Counted from the first letter of the stretch, positions 1 through 6,697 are shown. The stretch is DNA of 14,189 nt from JAGNZR01 sp051648485 (GCA_051648485.1 JBOFFH010000059.1:1-14189); one strand, 5' to 3'. The notes: a model not told the origin generated them from the sequence alone. Translations and numbers: made by a program.

Positions 1-62
1 ACAACCAAGGTTTTGTTAGGTTCTTTTTTGGCTTTTTCATGCAATTTTTTAAATATATTCAT
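1..62 (-). CDS. 5' end of an unidentified gene, truncated by the window edge
   Basis: An ATG at 62-60 opens a frame reading MNIFKKLHEKAKKEPNKTLV before the window ends. It is preceded by a good SD (GAGGAGAG) a few bases upstream. The lysine-rich amphipathic start followed by KTLV resembles the N-terminus of phosphate acyltransferases (phosphate butyryl- or acetyltransferase). A phosphate butyryltransferase would fit beside a branched-chain amino-acid dehydrogenase, as in Bacillus ptb-bcd clusters, but twenty residues cannot establish this. The gene follows the dehydrogenase in the same direction but is separated from it by an intrinsic terminator. It would therefore depend on read-through or on a promoter in 63-115 that I cannot identify with confidence. 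Confidence 0.6.
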   Translation of the reverse strand, partial: MNIFKKLHEKAKKEPNKTLV

Positions 63-115
63 TCAACTCTCCTCGTCCAATTTTTTTATTAGTAATTTGT
101 CAGCTGAATTTATAT

Positions 116-146
116 AAAAAGGATGACTCGTTAGATCACCCTTTTT
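116..146 (-). terminator. Intrinsic terminator of the dehydrogenase gene
   Basis: Read on the minus strand, AAAAAGGGTGA pairs with TCATCCTTTTT across a short loop, using one G-U wobble. The wobble is a mismatch on the plus strand, which indicates minus-strand selection. The 3' arm runs into a T tract and lies immediately after the dehydrogenase stop codon. Confidence 0.8.
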
Positions 147-151
147 ATTTT

Positions 152-1255
152 TTATCTTTTTATATATGTAGCCCTTACATTTTTCATTGTTTCTATTCTT
201 ATCTCAGCAAATCTATCTGCTGCTTTAGAAACTGCTATATTTTCCATTTTAGCTATTCCATAAATTTCAAGAAGTCTATCATAAATGGAATCTACATCAC
301 TCATAGCTTCCCTAAAATTATAACCAGAAAGTTCGTGATAAACATTTATAAGTCCACCAGCATTTATTACGTAATCCGGAGAATAAAGAATTCCAGCAGC
401 TTTTAAAGCATCTCCATGTTTAGCTTCTTTTAGTACATTATTTGAAGTTCCAGCTATTATTTTAGCCCTGAACTGTGAAATCGTTTCATCGTTTATTACT
501 GCCCCTAAAGCACAAGGACAAAATACATCCACATCCAGTCCATAGATATCTTCAGGTTTTACAAACTCAACTTGAGGAAACTCTTTTTTCATTCTTTCTA
601 TATGTAATTCATTTATTTCAGTGAAGTATATTTTTTTAGCTTTATCTGGATAATTTTTCCAATTATTTACATCTGAATAATCTCCTAAAAGATATTTGAT
701 CAAATAATATCCTGTTTGTCCAGCACCTTGAATCGCAAAAGTTTTCCCTTCTACAGAATCATTTCCAAAAACCTCTTTAAGAGCTGCACGGATTCCCATA
801 TATCCTCCCCAAGATGTTACTGGAGAAGGATTCCCTGATTTCCCAGGAAGGCCCACTACGTGGTCTGTTTCCATAGATAAATAAACCATATCCTTAGTTC
901 CTGTATTTACATCTTCAGCTGTGATATATCTTCCATTTAAACTTTGAACATATCTTCCCAAAGCTCTGAAATAGCCTTCACTTTTTACCTTTTTAGGATC
1001 TCCTATAAGTACTGTTTTTCCTCCACCAAGATTAAGACCTGCACAGGCTGCCTTATATGTCATTCCTCTAGCTAATCTAAGTACATCTAAAACTGCTTCT
1101 TCTTCTGTGGCATAGTTCCAAAGTCTTGTTCCTCCAAGAGCTGGTCCTAAAGTTGTATCATGAATACAAGTTATTCCTTTCAGACCTGTTGTTTTATCAT
1201 AAAAATATATCAGTTGCTCATGATCAAACTCTTCCATGTACTTAAATTTTTCCAT
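152..1255 (-). CDS. Leucine dehydrogenase-type (Glu/Leu/Phe/Val family) amino-acid dehydrogenase
   Basis: A 367-residue cytoplasmic enzyme expected to oxidatively deaminate a branched-chain or aromatic amino acid with NAD+, giving the 2-oxoacid and ammonia. The substrate-binding domain carries GPALGGTRLW (37-46), the substrate-site lysine in MTYKAA (K68) and the catalytic lysine in GGGKTV (K80). These positions equal the numbering of Bacillus leucine dehydrogenase. An aspartate follows in TAED (D115). The Rossmann domain shows AIQGAGQTG (174-182), and the C-terminal half has the expected CPCALG and NAGGLINV segments. Length is typical. The ATG has an AAGGTGG SD about 8 bases upstream. Leucine versus valine or phenylalanine preference cannot be read from sequence alone. 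In an amino-acid-fermenting anaerobe it would feed 2-oxoacids into catabolism. It lies 161 bases downstream of mnmA and may have its own promoter in that gap. Confidence 0.92.
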   Translation of the reverse strand: MEKFKYMEEFDHEQLIYFYDKTTGLKGITCIHDTTLGPALGGTRLWNYATEEEAVLDVLRLARGMTYKAACAGLNLGGGKTVLIGDPKKVKSEGYFRALGRYVQSLNGRYITAEDVNTGTKDMVYLSMETDHVVGLPGKSGNPSPVTSWGGYMGIRAALKEVFGNDSVEGKTFAIQGAGQTGYYLIKYLLGDYSDVNNWKNYPDKAKKIYFTEINELHIERMKKEFPQVEFVKPEDIYGLDVDVFCPCALGAVINDETISQFRAKIIAGTSNNVLKEAKHGDALKAAGILYSPDYVINAGGLINVYHELSGYNFREAMSDVDSIYDRLLEIYGIAKMENIAVSKAADRFAEIRIETMKNVRATYIKR

Positions 1256-1416
1256 ACATTACCCACCTTTTATTTTCAGTTTTTTAAAATAACTTATAAT
1301 TCAATACTATAAAAAAACTGTAAATCTTATAAAAATATACCCAATAGCTAACACTATCTTAGATATGTTTGGCTAAGGTTATAATTTTAAAAAAATTTAC
1401 AGATTTTTATACAACT
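1256..1416 (-). promoter_or_regulatory. Intergenic leader with a strong hairpin and an outer inverted repeat
   Basis: This gap between mnmA and the dehydrogenase gene holds a hairpin at 1345-1375. On the plus strand TAGC, AACA and TATC pair with GATA, TGTT and GCTA, with small bulges and a three-base loop. It is flanked by an 8-bp inverted repeat, CTGTAAAT (1318-1325) and ATTTACAG (1395-1402). On the minus strand the hairpin is followed by a loosely T-rich stretch, so it could be a weak terminator for mnmA. Equally, it could be an operator or leader element for the dehydrogenase. A TATAGT or AATTAT box near 1300-1312 could be a -10, but no convincing -35 pairs with it. I recognise no known riboswitch or T-box sequence here. 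Confidence 0.4.
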
Positions 1417-2496
1417 TTATTTTATAAATCCACTTGCCACTACTCTTCCAATTTTATCATAAAATACTATTCCTTGACCTGGAGTTACTGCTCTCACTTT
1501 TTCACTTGTCATCGTTATTTCTATCTCATCATCTCCTAAGATTTCAATTTTACAAGAGTGCAACATATCTCTAGATCTAGTTTTTACAAACACTTCTTGA
1601 ATTTTTAACTCTTCTAGAGAATTAACTGTTAAAAAATTTAATTGATTTGCCAATATTTTATCTTTAAACAATTCTTCATTAGAACCAACTATCACTTGAT
1701 TTTTTTCTGCATCAAGTTTTATTACGTATAAAGGAGTTTCACCAGGAATTCCCAGTCCTTTTCTTTGTCCTATTGTATAAAAAGATATTCCTTTATGCTT
1801 TCCTAAAATTTTTCCTTCACTATTTACAATATTACCAATTTTAGCAGCTTTACCAGCACTTCTTTCTATCAAAAACTCTCCTAATTTTCCATCATCTACA
1901 AAACAGATTTCTTGAGAATCTTTTTTATCATAAACTCTAACTCCTAATTCCTCAGCCAAACCACGAACCAATGTTTTTTCTAAATCTCCTATTGGAAACA
2001 TAATATATTGAATATTTTCACGTTTTATTCCCGAAAGAAAATACACTTGATCTTTTTTAGGGTCATCTCCTATAGCTAAAGTTCCATCTATTATTTTAGC
2101 ATAGTGACCAGTTGCCATAAAATCAGCACCTTTAGATCTTGCAAACTCTAACAATTCACCAAATTTGACATGTCTATTACATACCATACAAGGATTTGGG
2201 GTTCTTCCTGAAACATACTCATCTACAAAAACATCTATAACTTTAGTTTTAAAACTTTCTGTGGCATCGTAAAGATAGTAATCTATTCCTAAATCTTCAC
2301 AAACTTTTTTAGCATCTGAATCTTCAGCTTTACAAGTTTTCATTGTAACTCCAAAAATATCATATCCTTGCTTTTTTAATAAATAAGCCACCGTCGAAGA
2401 ATCTACTCCTCCACTCATAGCTACAGCTACTTTTATATTTTTGTTTTTTTCATCATATTTTGATAATTTCTTTAATTCGTTTAACAATTTTTTCAC
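1417..2496 (-). CDS. mnmA: tRNA-specific 2-thiouridylase MnmA
   Basis: Adenylates and thiolates U34 of tRNA-Glu, -Gln and -Lys, giving the s2U of the wobble base; sulfur arrives as a persulfide relayed from a cysteine desulfurase. The PP-loop SGGVDS is at 28-33. The catalytic cysteine pair is C103 in TPNPCMVCN and C198 in SQEICFVDDG. The ATGHYAK motif (128-134) and the C-terminal beta-barrel segment YTIGQRKGLG are also present. Length (about 360) is normal. The start is uncertain. The GTG at 2496 is itself part of the SD sequence GAGGTGA, so the TTG at 2487, five bases beyond that SD, is the more likely start and would give 356 residues. The gene begins about 20-30 bases after the LysE-family stop codon and is probably the last gene of the udk operon. 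No clear terminator follows except possibly the intergenic hairpin. Confidence 0.96.
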   Translation of the reverse strand: MKKLLNELKKLSKYDEKNKNIKVAVAMSGGVDSSTVAYLLKKQGYDIFGVTMKTCKAEDSDAKKVCEDLGIDYYLYDATESFKTKVIDVFVDEYVSGRTPNPCMVCNRHVKFGELLEFARSKGADFMATGHYAKIIDGTLAIGDDPKKDQVYFLSGIKRENIQYIMFPIGDLEKTLVRGLAEELGVRVYDKKDSQEICFVDDGKLGEFLIERSAGKAAKIGNIVNSEGKILGKHKGISFYTIGQRKGLGIPGETPLYVIKLDAEKNQVIVGSNEELFKDKILANQLNFLTVNSLEELKIQEVFVKTRSRDMLHSCKIEILGDDEIEITMTSEKVRAVTPGQGIVFYDKIGRVVASGFIK

Positions 2497-2515
2497 CTCA
2501 TCAACATTAAAAGTG

Positions 2516-3115
2516 TTAAAAAATGATTATATCCAATAGCGTGAATACACCAAACCCAAAAATTATTGCTCCTGTAAATTTAGAAATTTTTGTTACAGTA
2601 GCGTCAGTAATTTTTTTTCTGAAATGACTTAGAAGATATGTAGTCAATCCCCATAAACTTAATCCCCCTACACCTATTCCTAATACAAGTTGAATTAGCC
2701 CATGATGACCATATATTTCTAATGACGTAAATATTCCAATTATCAAAAGTATTCCAGTTATATTTATAATTGCCAATAAAAATGTTGTAATATAATTTTG
2801 AAATAAAGTATTTTCTTTATCTCCTAATTCATGAAGTTCTATTTTATCTTTTAATTTTTTTGCACCTACAATTAAAAGAAAAATTGCAACCACAACTTTC
2901 ACCCAAATTTCATACTCTTTTATAACAATACCAGCACTTCTTATAAAAAAAAATGCTATACTTCCGTATATCATATCTACTGTAATTAACCCCAAAGCTG
3001 AGACAAAACCTTCTTTTTCTCCCTTTGAAAGAGTTTTTTCCATACAGTATATTCCCATAGGACCAAAAGGTAAAGAAAGAATAAACCCTGTAATTAATCC
3101 TTTAAAAAATAACAT
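2516..3115 (-). CDS. LysE/RhtB-family amino-acid exporter-like membrane protein
   Basis: A 199-residue integral membrane protein with the size and hydrophobic pattern (about six membrane segments) of the LysE superfamily, which exports amino acids or related metabolites. The first segment contains the family signature GFILSLPFGPMGIYC (10-24). It is followed by a charged loop with EKTLSKGEKEGF and a second helix, ALGLITVDMIYGS. A hydrophilic loop near residues 85-103 separates the two halves. Substrate cannot be inferred: the family includes lysine, homoserine, threonine, leucine and cation exporters. The ATG is preceded by a GGGGG SD. The gene lies about 20 bases after the deoxynucleoside kinase and 20 before mnmA, so it is probably cotranscribed with them. 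Its presence between nucleoside and tRNA-modification genes has no obvious functional logic. Confidence 0.8.
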   Translation of the reverse strand: MLFFKGLITGFILSLPFGPMGIYCMEKTLSKGEKEGFVSALGLITVDMIYGSIAFFFIRSAGIVIKEYEIWVKVVVAIFLLIVGAKKLKDKIELHELGDKENTLFQNYITTFLLAIINITGILLIIGIFTSLEIYGHHGLIQLVLGIGVGGLSLWGLTTYLLSHFRKKITDATVTKISKFTGAIIFGFGVFTLLDIIIF

Positions 3116-3135
3116 AGCGCCCCCAGAATTAATTT

Positions 3136-3807
3136 TTATTTTCTATTGTCTATCTCTGCTAATTTTTCTTTTACTAAATTGAAGAAATATTCACGATCTT
3201 CTAAATTATCACGAATATCTAAATTGTCTACATTAACTACTAAAATATCTGACAAATTATAGCTCTTAAAATAGCTAGAATAATTTTTATTTAAACTCTG
3301 CCAATACTCTCTAGGAACTATTTGCTCATAATCTCTTCCACGACGTTTTATTTTATCAATAGCATTTTCAACTGTAGTTTCAAGATATATCATAAGCTTT
3401 GGAAGCTCTATATGCTCTAACATATGAGTCAATAGCTCTTCATATATCTTAAATTCATCAGAACTCATATCTCCATCTTCCATAAGCATTCTAGCAAATA
3501 TTACATCTCCATAAATACTTCTATCCATTATGCAACTCTCAAATTTTTCGGCATCTTTTATCATTTCAAACCTCTTATTTAAAAAGAAAACTTGTAATGG
3601 AAAAGCATACTGTTTTCTATCATAGTAAAACTTGTCTAGAAGAGGGTTATCTATAACCGGCTCTACAAAAAGTCTAGTATTTAATTCTTGAGCCAATAAA
3701 TCTCCAACCGTACTTTTTCCAACCCCTACAACTCCATCTATGCATATTACTGTTCTCATTTTAATTCCGCCTATTTTTAATTTTTCAAAAAAATCTTTAT
3801 AATACAT
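3136..3807 (-). CDS. Deoxynucleoside kinase (deoxyadenosine/deoxyguanosine kinase family)
   Basis: Phosphorylates deoxynucleosides at the 5' position for dNTP salvage. Numbered from the ATG at 3807 (223 residues), it has the P-loop GVVGVGKST (25-33), a catalytic glutamate in FVEPV (E49), the DRSIYGD motif (95-101) that binds the base and sugar, and the arginine-rich lid KRRGRDYE (154-161). This pattern is that of the bacterial dAK/dGK group rather than of tetrameric thymidine kinase. The base specificity is not decided by what I can see. Two starts are plausible. The ATG at 3807 follows an AGGGGA SD. The ATG at 3759, after AGGCGG, gives MRTVICIDG and removes a 16-residue extension not usual in the family, so the shorter 207-residue form may be the real one. 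It sits 21 bases after udk, forming a nucleoside salvage pair. Confidence 0.9.
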   Translation of the reverse strand: MYYKDFFEKLKIGGIKMRTVICIDGVVGVGKSTVGDLLAQELNTRLFVEPVIDNPLLDKFYYDRKQYAFPLQVFFLNKRFEMIKDAEKFESCIMDRSIYGDVIFARMLMEDGDMSSDEFKIYEELLTHMLEHIELPKLMIYLETTVENAIDKIKRRGRDYEQIVPREYWQSLNKNYSSYFKSYNLSDILVVNVDNLDIRDNLEDREYFFNLVKEKLAEIDNRK

Positions 3808-3828
3808 AATTGTCCCCTAATTACTATT

Positions 3829-4458
3829 TTACATAGTTCCTTTGTTTAAATAACGTTTTAAATTTGCAACTATCATTTTTATTGCTATATCATTTTCTCC
3901 ACCACGAGGAACTATGATGTCAGCATATCTTTTACTTGGTTCACAAAATTCTAAATACATTGGTTTTACAGTATTTAAATATTGATGTTTTACTGAATCA
4001 AAACTACGTCCACGCTCTTTAATATCTCTTTCTATTCTTCTTAGTAACATTTCATCTGCATCAGTATCTACAAATATCTTTACATCAAAAAGGTCTCTTA
4101 TTTCTTTAACTGCAAAAATTAATATACCCTCTACGATAACTATTTTAGAAGGATGAATTTGAACTTTTTCTTCATTTCTAGAATGGGTTTTAAAATTATA
4201 AATAGGTCTTTCTATTGCTTGACCATTTTTCAATTCTTTCAGATGATGAAACATCATTTGAAAATCAAGTGCATTTGGATGATCAAAGTTCATAACAGCT
4301 CTTTCTTCTAAAGTATAGTTGTTCATCTCTTTATAATAAGCATCTTGCTCCACCAATACTGCATCTTCTTTTGAAAAAGCTTTTACTAAATTGTGAGCAA
4401 TTGTTGTTTTTCCACTTCCACTTCCACCTGCCACACCTATAAATATACAGTTTTTCAT
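3829..4458 (-). CDS. udk: Uridine kinase (uridine/cytidine kinase)
   Basis: Phosphorylates uridine and cytidine to UMP and CMP with ATP or GTP, in cytoplasmic pyrimidine salvage. The 209-residue length is that of bacterial Udk. Visible motifs are the P-loop AGGSGSGKTT (10-19), QDAYYKEM (38-45), NFDHPNALD (57-65) and RPIYNFKTHSR (84-94), which contact nucleoside. VIVEGILIF (107-115) is the Walker B-like strand. RRIERDIKERGRS (140-152) forms the lid arginines. The ATG is preceded by an AAGGAG-like SD (TAAGGAGT). A near-consensus promoter lies 44-72 bases upstream, so udk is the first gene of the operon udk, deoxynucleoside kinase, LysE-family gene, mnmA. No operator or attenuator is obvious in its short leader. 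Confidence 0.96.
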   Translation of the reverse strand: MKNCIFIGVAGGSGSGKTTIAHNLVKAFSKEDAVLVEQDAYYKEMNNYTLEERAVMNFDHPNALDFQMMFHHLKELKNGQAIERPIYNFKTHSRNEEKVQIHPSKIVIVEGILIFAVKEIRDLFDVKIFVDTDADEMLLRRIERDIKERGRSFDSVKHQYLNTVKPMYLEFCEPSKRYADIIVPRGGENDIAIKMIVANLKRYLNKGTM

Positions 4459-4501
4459 AAGCTATACTCCTTATCTCTTGGAATTTAATAAATTTCATTA
4501 T

Positions 4502-4530
4502 ATTATATATCAAATACAGAAAAATATCAA
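4502..4530 (-). promoter_or_regulatory. Sigma-70-type promoter of the udk operon
   Basis: On the minus strand, TTGATA (4530-4525) is separated by exactly 17 bases from TATAAT (4507-4502). A second overlapping TATAAT lies 5 bases further downstream (4502-4497). Box quality and spacing make this one of the best promoters in the window. It drives transcription away from the divergent small-ORF operon. Confidence 0.8.
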
Positions 4531-4611
4531 TAAAAAAACCCACCAATAAAAACAAGTGGTTATCTTCTGATTTTTTTCTGAAAAAATGTATGTTTAATTT
4601 TAAAAATCGGG

Positions 4612-4617
4612 TATAAT
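4612..4617 (+). promoter_or_regulatory. Probable -10 box of the small ORF / MATE operon
   Basis: A perfect TATAAT lies 33 bases before the ATG of the 48-codon ORF. The region 17 bases upstream (TATGTT, 4589-4594) is a poor -35, so the promoter is weak or activator-dependent. It is divergent from the udk promoter. Confidence 0.5.
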
Positions 4618-4649
4618 ACCTTAATAGAAAATGTTCATGAGGTGAAAAA

Positions 4650-4796
4650 ATGAAAAATAATATTTTTCAAGAAGAGGAGTTAGACAAAAAACTGACTCAT
4701 TCTTTGGATAAGATGGATTTTGAAATAAAAAAGATAAAATTCTATCTTTTTATTTTAAAAAAAATGAACTTTTTAAAAAAAATTGTTAAAAAATAA
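4650..4796 (+). CDS. Small 48-residue lysine-rich protein of unknown function
   Basis: ATG at 4650 to TAA at 4796, preceded by an excellent SD (GAGGTGA) at proper spacing and by a TATAAT box. The product has an acidic N-terminal stretch (FQEEELDKKL, 6-15). A strongly basic and hydrophobic C-terminal half follows (IKKIKFYLFILKKMNFLKKIVKK, cut here as residues 26-48), ending in a cluster of lysines. It looks amphipathic and could associate with membrane or nucleic acid, but I recognise no family. The next gene's SD begins within its stop codon, so it is probably cotranslated with the following acidic protein and the MATE exporter. The strength of the SD is the main argument that it is real. Confidence 0.6.
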   Translation: MKNNIFQEEELDKKLTHSLDKMDFEIKKIKFYLFILKKMNFLKKIVKK

Positions 4797-4801
4797 AGGA
4801 G

Positions 4802-5104
4802 TTGATTGTTTTGTTTAGTGAAAAAGCGTTATTACAAATTGGAAAATTAGACAGAGTTTTTTCTGATAAAGGTTTCTTTTTAAAAGAGGATTTAATGGAA
4901 CTTTTTGAAGAATATCCTAACATCTTAGAAAAGGTTGAAAATATAAAATTCAACAAAATTGAGATTTTTAATCCTGGATTTGATTCTATTGGATTTACTT
5001 TGGATGAAATTCAAGTTGAATTTTTTGTAGAAACTGGCGAAGATGAAGAAGGACCATGGTATGAGGCTCATGCTGAAGTTTTATATTTTGGAGGGGAGGA
5101 ATAA
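4802..5104 (+). CDS. Acidic hypothetical protein, about 97-100 residues
   Basis: A small, strongly acidic soluble protein with no signal peptide or membrane segment; I do not recognise a family. It has an N-terminal helical region (SEKALLQIGKLDRVF), a middle part rich in D/E/F, and a C-terminal half of alternating hydrophobic and acidic residues (DEIQVEFFVETGEDEEGPWYEAHAE in part, about 69-93) that suggests beta strands. The start is uncertain. The TTG at 4802 directly abuts the SD AAAGGAG (4795-4801), too close for use, whereas the TTG at 4811 lies 9 bases beyond it and would give 97 residues. Its C-terminal codons contain the SD (GGGGAGGA) of the MATE gene six bases downstream, so translation of the two is probably coupled. 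Confidence 0.75.
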   Translation: MIVLFSEKALLQIGKLDRVFSDKGFFLKEDLMELFEEYPNILEKVENIKFNKIEIFNPGFDSIGFTLDEIQVEFFVETGEDEEGPWYEAHAEVLYFGGEE

Positions 5105-5110
5105 AAAATT

Positions 5111-6457
5111 GTGTTAAAAAAAATAAAGAAAATTTATTGGAATAACCGTATCTATATAGGTCCTGTTTTTACATTAGCATTACCTACTATTGCAGATATG
5201 TTTGTTCAAACTCTTTTGGGTTTTTTTGATATGGTTATGGTTGGAAGATTGGGAGCAACAGCTATCAATGCAGTTGGCATAGGAAACTCTCCGCTACTTT
5301 TAATCACTACAATTTTCTTTGCTTTAAGTACAGGAACTACAGCAATCATGAGTAGGGCTCACGGTTCTTCCAATAAAAAAGAGGGCCGTGAAACAACAGC
5401 TCAAACAATATTTTTAGCTCTTCCTGTAGCTATATTTTGCACTTTGTTTTTATTAATTTTCAAAACACAAATTTTAAATTTTATCGCTAAGGGCGAAAAT
5501 TTAATTCTTCCTTTTCAATATTATACTCCAATAGTTTTAGGTATTCCCTTTGTGGCTTATAACATTGTTTTTGCCTCACTTTTTAGAGCAGTTGGATTAC
5601 CTAAGATTCCTATGATCTGTAATATTATAAGTGTTGCTACAAATATTTTTCTAAATTATCTTTTTATTTTCAAATTGAATTTAGGAGTAGCTGGAGCAGC
5701 TTGGGCAACTACAATTGCTAGAGGAATTGTAACTTTCATCTATTTTTATGTGATTTTTATTCAAAAGAATTTTTGGGTTACAATTCCAAAAAAATATTTA
5801 AAATATAACAAACACATAACTAAAAGAATTTTAGATATAGGAGCTCCTGCAGCTTTAGAGCAAGGACTTTTTAGAGTAGGAATGTTAATATTTGAAATTT
5901 TAGTGATAAGACTCGGGGTTATCTCTTATGCTTCACATAAAATAGCTCTTACAGCCGAGTCTTTTTCCTTTAATTTAGGATTTGGATTTGCTATGGCCTC
6001 TACTACTCTTGTAGGTCAACAACTTGGAAAAAACTCTTTAAAAGAAGCTGAAAAATATGCTTTTATTTGTACAGCTACAGCAGTTTTAGTTATGAGTACT
6101 TTTGGAGTGATTTTTTTAATCTTTCCAAAGCCAATTATCTCAATGTTTACGCATGATTCTGAAATAAAAATTTTAGCTTCTGATGCTCTTAGAATAGTTT
6201 CTATTTGTCAACCGTTCTTAGCTGTTTCTATGGTTCTAAATGGTTCGTTAAGAGGAGCTGGTTGCACTAAATCTGTTTTAGTAATCACTGCTTTGGGAAT
6301 GTTTTTGATTCGTCTTCCTCTTACTTATTTTTTATTAGAAGTAATAAAAACAGGACTTTTAGGAGCTTGGGTAGTTATGACTGCAGACCTTGCTTTTAGA
6401 TCTGTAGCCGCTTATAATATTTTCAAAAAAGGTAAATGGAAATACATTAGAGTTTAA
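5111..6457 (+). CDS. MATE-family multidrug/Na+ (or H+) antiporter
   Basis: A 448-residue, twelve-helix inner-membrane exporter of the multidrug and toxic compound extrusion family (NorM/DinF type), which expels organic cations and other compounds using an ion gradient. The family hallmark TLALPTIADMFVQTLLGFFD (21-40) leads into MVMVGRLGATAINAVGIGN (41-59). The second six-helix repeat starts near residue 240 with LDIGAPAALEQGLFRVGML, the expected internal duplication. Further typical segments are FRAVGLPKIPM and NGSLRGAGCTKSV. Translation begins at GTG, with SD GGGGAGGA ten bases upstream inside the preceding gene. It is the last gene of its cluster. I see no convincing hairpin terminator between its stop and the next promoter, so transcripts may run into the riboswitch region. 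Substrate is unknown. Confidence 0.92.
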   Translation: MLKKIKKIYWNNRIYIGPVFTLALPTIADMFVQTLLGFFDMVMVGRLGATAINAVGIGNSPLLLITTIFFALSTGTTAIMSRAHGSSNKKEGRETTAQTIFLALPVAIFCTLFLLIFKTQILNFIAKGENLILPFQYYTPIVLGIPFVAYNIVFASLFRAVGLPKIPMICNIISVATNIFLNYLFIFKLNLGVAGAAWATTIARGIVTFIYFYVIFIQKNFWVTIPKKYLKYNKHITKRILDIGAPAALEQGLFRVGMLIFEILVIRLGVISYASHKIALTAESFSFNLGFGFAMASTTLVGQQLGKNSLKEAEKYAFICTATAVLVMSTFGVIFLIFPKPIISMFTHDSEIKILASDALRIVSICQPFLAVSMVLNGSLRGAGCTKSVLVITALGMFLIRLPLTYFLLEVIKTGLLGAWVVMTADLAFRSVAAYNIFKKGKWKYIRV

Positions 6458-6463
6458 TTTTTA

Positions 6464-6492
6464 TTGACATTTTTTTCTAAGTGTGATAAATT
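6464..6492 (+). promoter_or_regulatory. Promoter of the riboswitch-controlled purine permease
   Basis: A consensus TTGACA (6464-6469) is followed by a 17-base spacer and TAAATT (6487-6492), with a TG two bases before the -10 (6484-6485), the extended -10 feature. Transcription should start near 6499, just upstream of the riboswitch aptamer. Confidence 0.75.
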
Positions 6493-6510
6493 TGTGACAT
6501 ATAAAATATA

Positions 6511-6584
6511 TAAAGCTCATATATACCTGTGATATGGACAGGAGTTTCTACGGCTAACCATTAAATTAGCCCCTATGAGTGATT
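6511..6584 (+). promoter_or_regulatory. Purine (guanine-class) riboswitch aptamer
   Basis: P1 is CTCATA (6516-6521) with TATGAG (6574-6579). P2 is CCTGT (6526-6530) with ACAGG (6538-6542), around loop GATATGG. P3 is GGCTAA (6552-6557) with TTAGCC (6566-6571), around CCATTAAA. The junction TTTCTAC (6545-6551) is the conserved J2/3 core, and both loops match those that form the kissing interaction in known purine riboswitches. The ligand-pairing position before P1's 3' strand (6573, equivalent to position 74 of the B. subtilis xpt RNA) is C. This is the guanine/hypoxanthine/xanthine-type choice, not the U of adenine riboswitches. The downstream gene is a purine permease, which fits. Confidence 0.95.
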
Positions 6585-6653
6585 TTAAATATATCCTTTC
6601 TGGGGTACAATTTTGTATAACCAGAAAAAAAGGGATTATTTTCTTTCACTTGT
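6575..6653 (+). promoter_or_regulatory. Antiterminator helix of the purine riboswitch
   Basis: A long alternative helix can form. ATGAGTGA (6575-6582) pairs with TCACTTGT (6646-6653) using two wobbles. AAATA (6587-6591) pairs with TATTT (6637-6641), ATCC (6593-6596) with GGAT (6633-6636), and TTTCTGG (6597-6603) with CCAGAAA (6621-6627). The 5' end uses the 3' strand of aptamer P1 and the 3' half uses the 5' arm of the terminator, so it is mutually exclusive with both. Ligand binding would stabilise P1, break this helix and allow termination. Confidence 0.8.
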
Positions 6654-6681
6654 AGAAGTTGGAGAAAATAATCCTTTTTTT
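6633..6681 (+). terminator. Riboswitch expression-platform terminator
   Basis: A 12-bp perfect stem, GGATTATTTTCT (6633-6644) with AGAAAATAATCC (6663-6674), is followed immediately by seven T. The loop holds a further small ACTT/AAGT hairpin. It lies about 70 bases before the permease ATG and should stop transcription when purine is bound. Confidence 0.92.
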
Positions 6682-6697
6682 ATTTCCAACTTCTACA
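6651..6697 (+). repeat. 13-bp inverted repeat spanning the riboswitch terminator
   Basis: TGTAGAAGTTGGA (6651-6663), which is the terminator loop and the start of its 3' arm, is perfectly complementary to TCCAACTTCTACA (6685-6697) just after the T tract. The second arm is transcribed only if the terminator has been bypassed, so the hairpin would exist only in read-through mRNA, where it would lock out the terminator. Confidence 0.7.

Noticed and set aside
1256..1416. T-box leucine/branched-chain leader for the dehydrogenase
   Set aside because: No T-box consensus sequence, specifier loop or terminator immediately before the gene is visible, and T-boxes normally control synthesis or transport rather than catabolism.
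4331..4555. Minus-strand frame of 74 codons overlapping the start of udk
   Set aside because: It lies in another frame of udk and its promoter, has lysine/tryptophan-rich low-complexity content (KWKWKNNN) and no SD.
4537..4562. CCAC/GTGG hairpin between the divergent udk and small-ORF promoters
   Set aside because: It has only four to six pairs with a 12-base loop and no gene ends there, so a terminator or operator call is not supported.
6651..6697. The 13-bp inverted repeat as insertion-sequence ends
   Set aside because: Only about 20 bases lie between the arms, there is no target duplication or transposase, and the arms are integrated with the riboswitch terminator.
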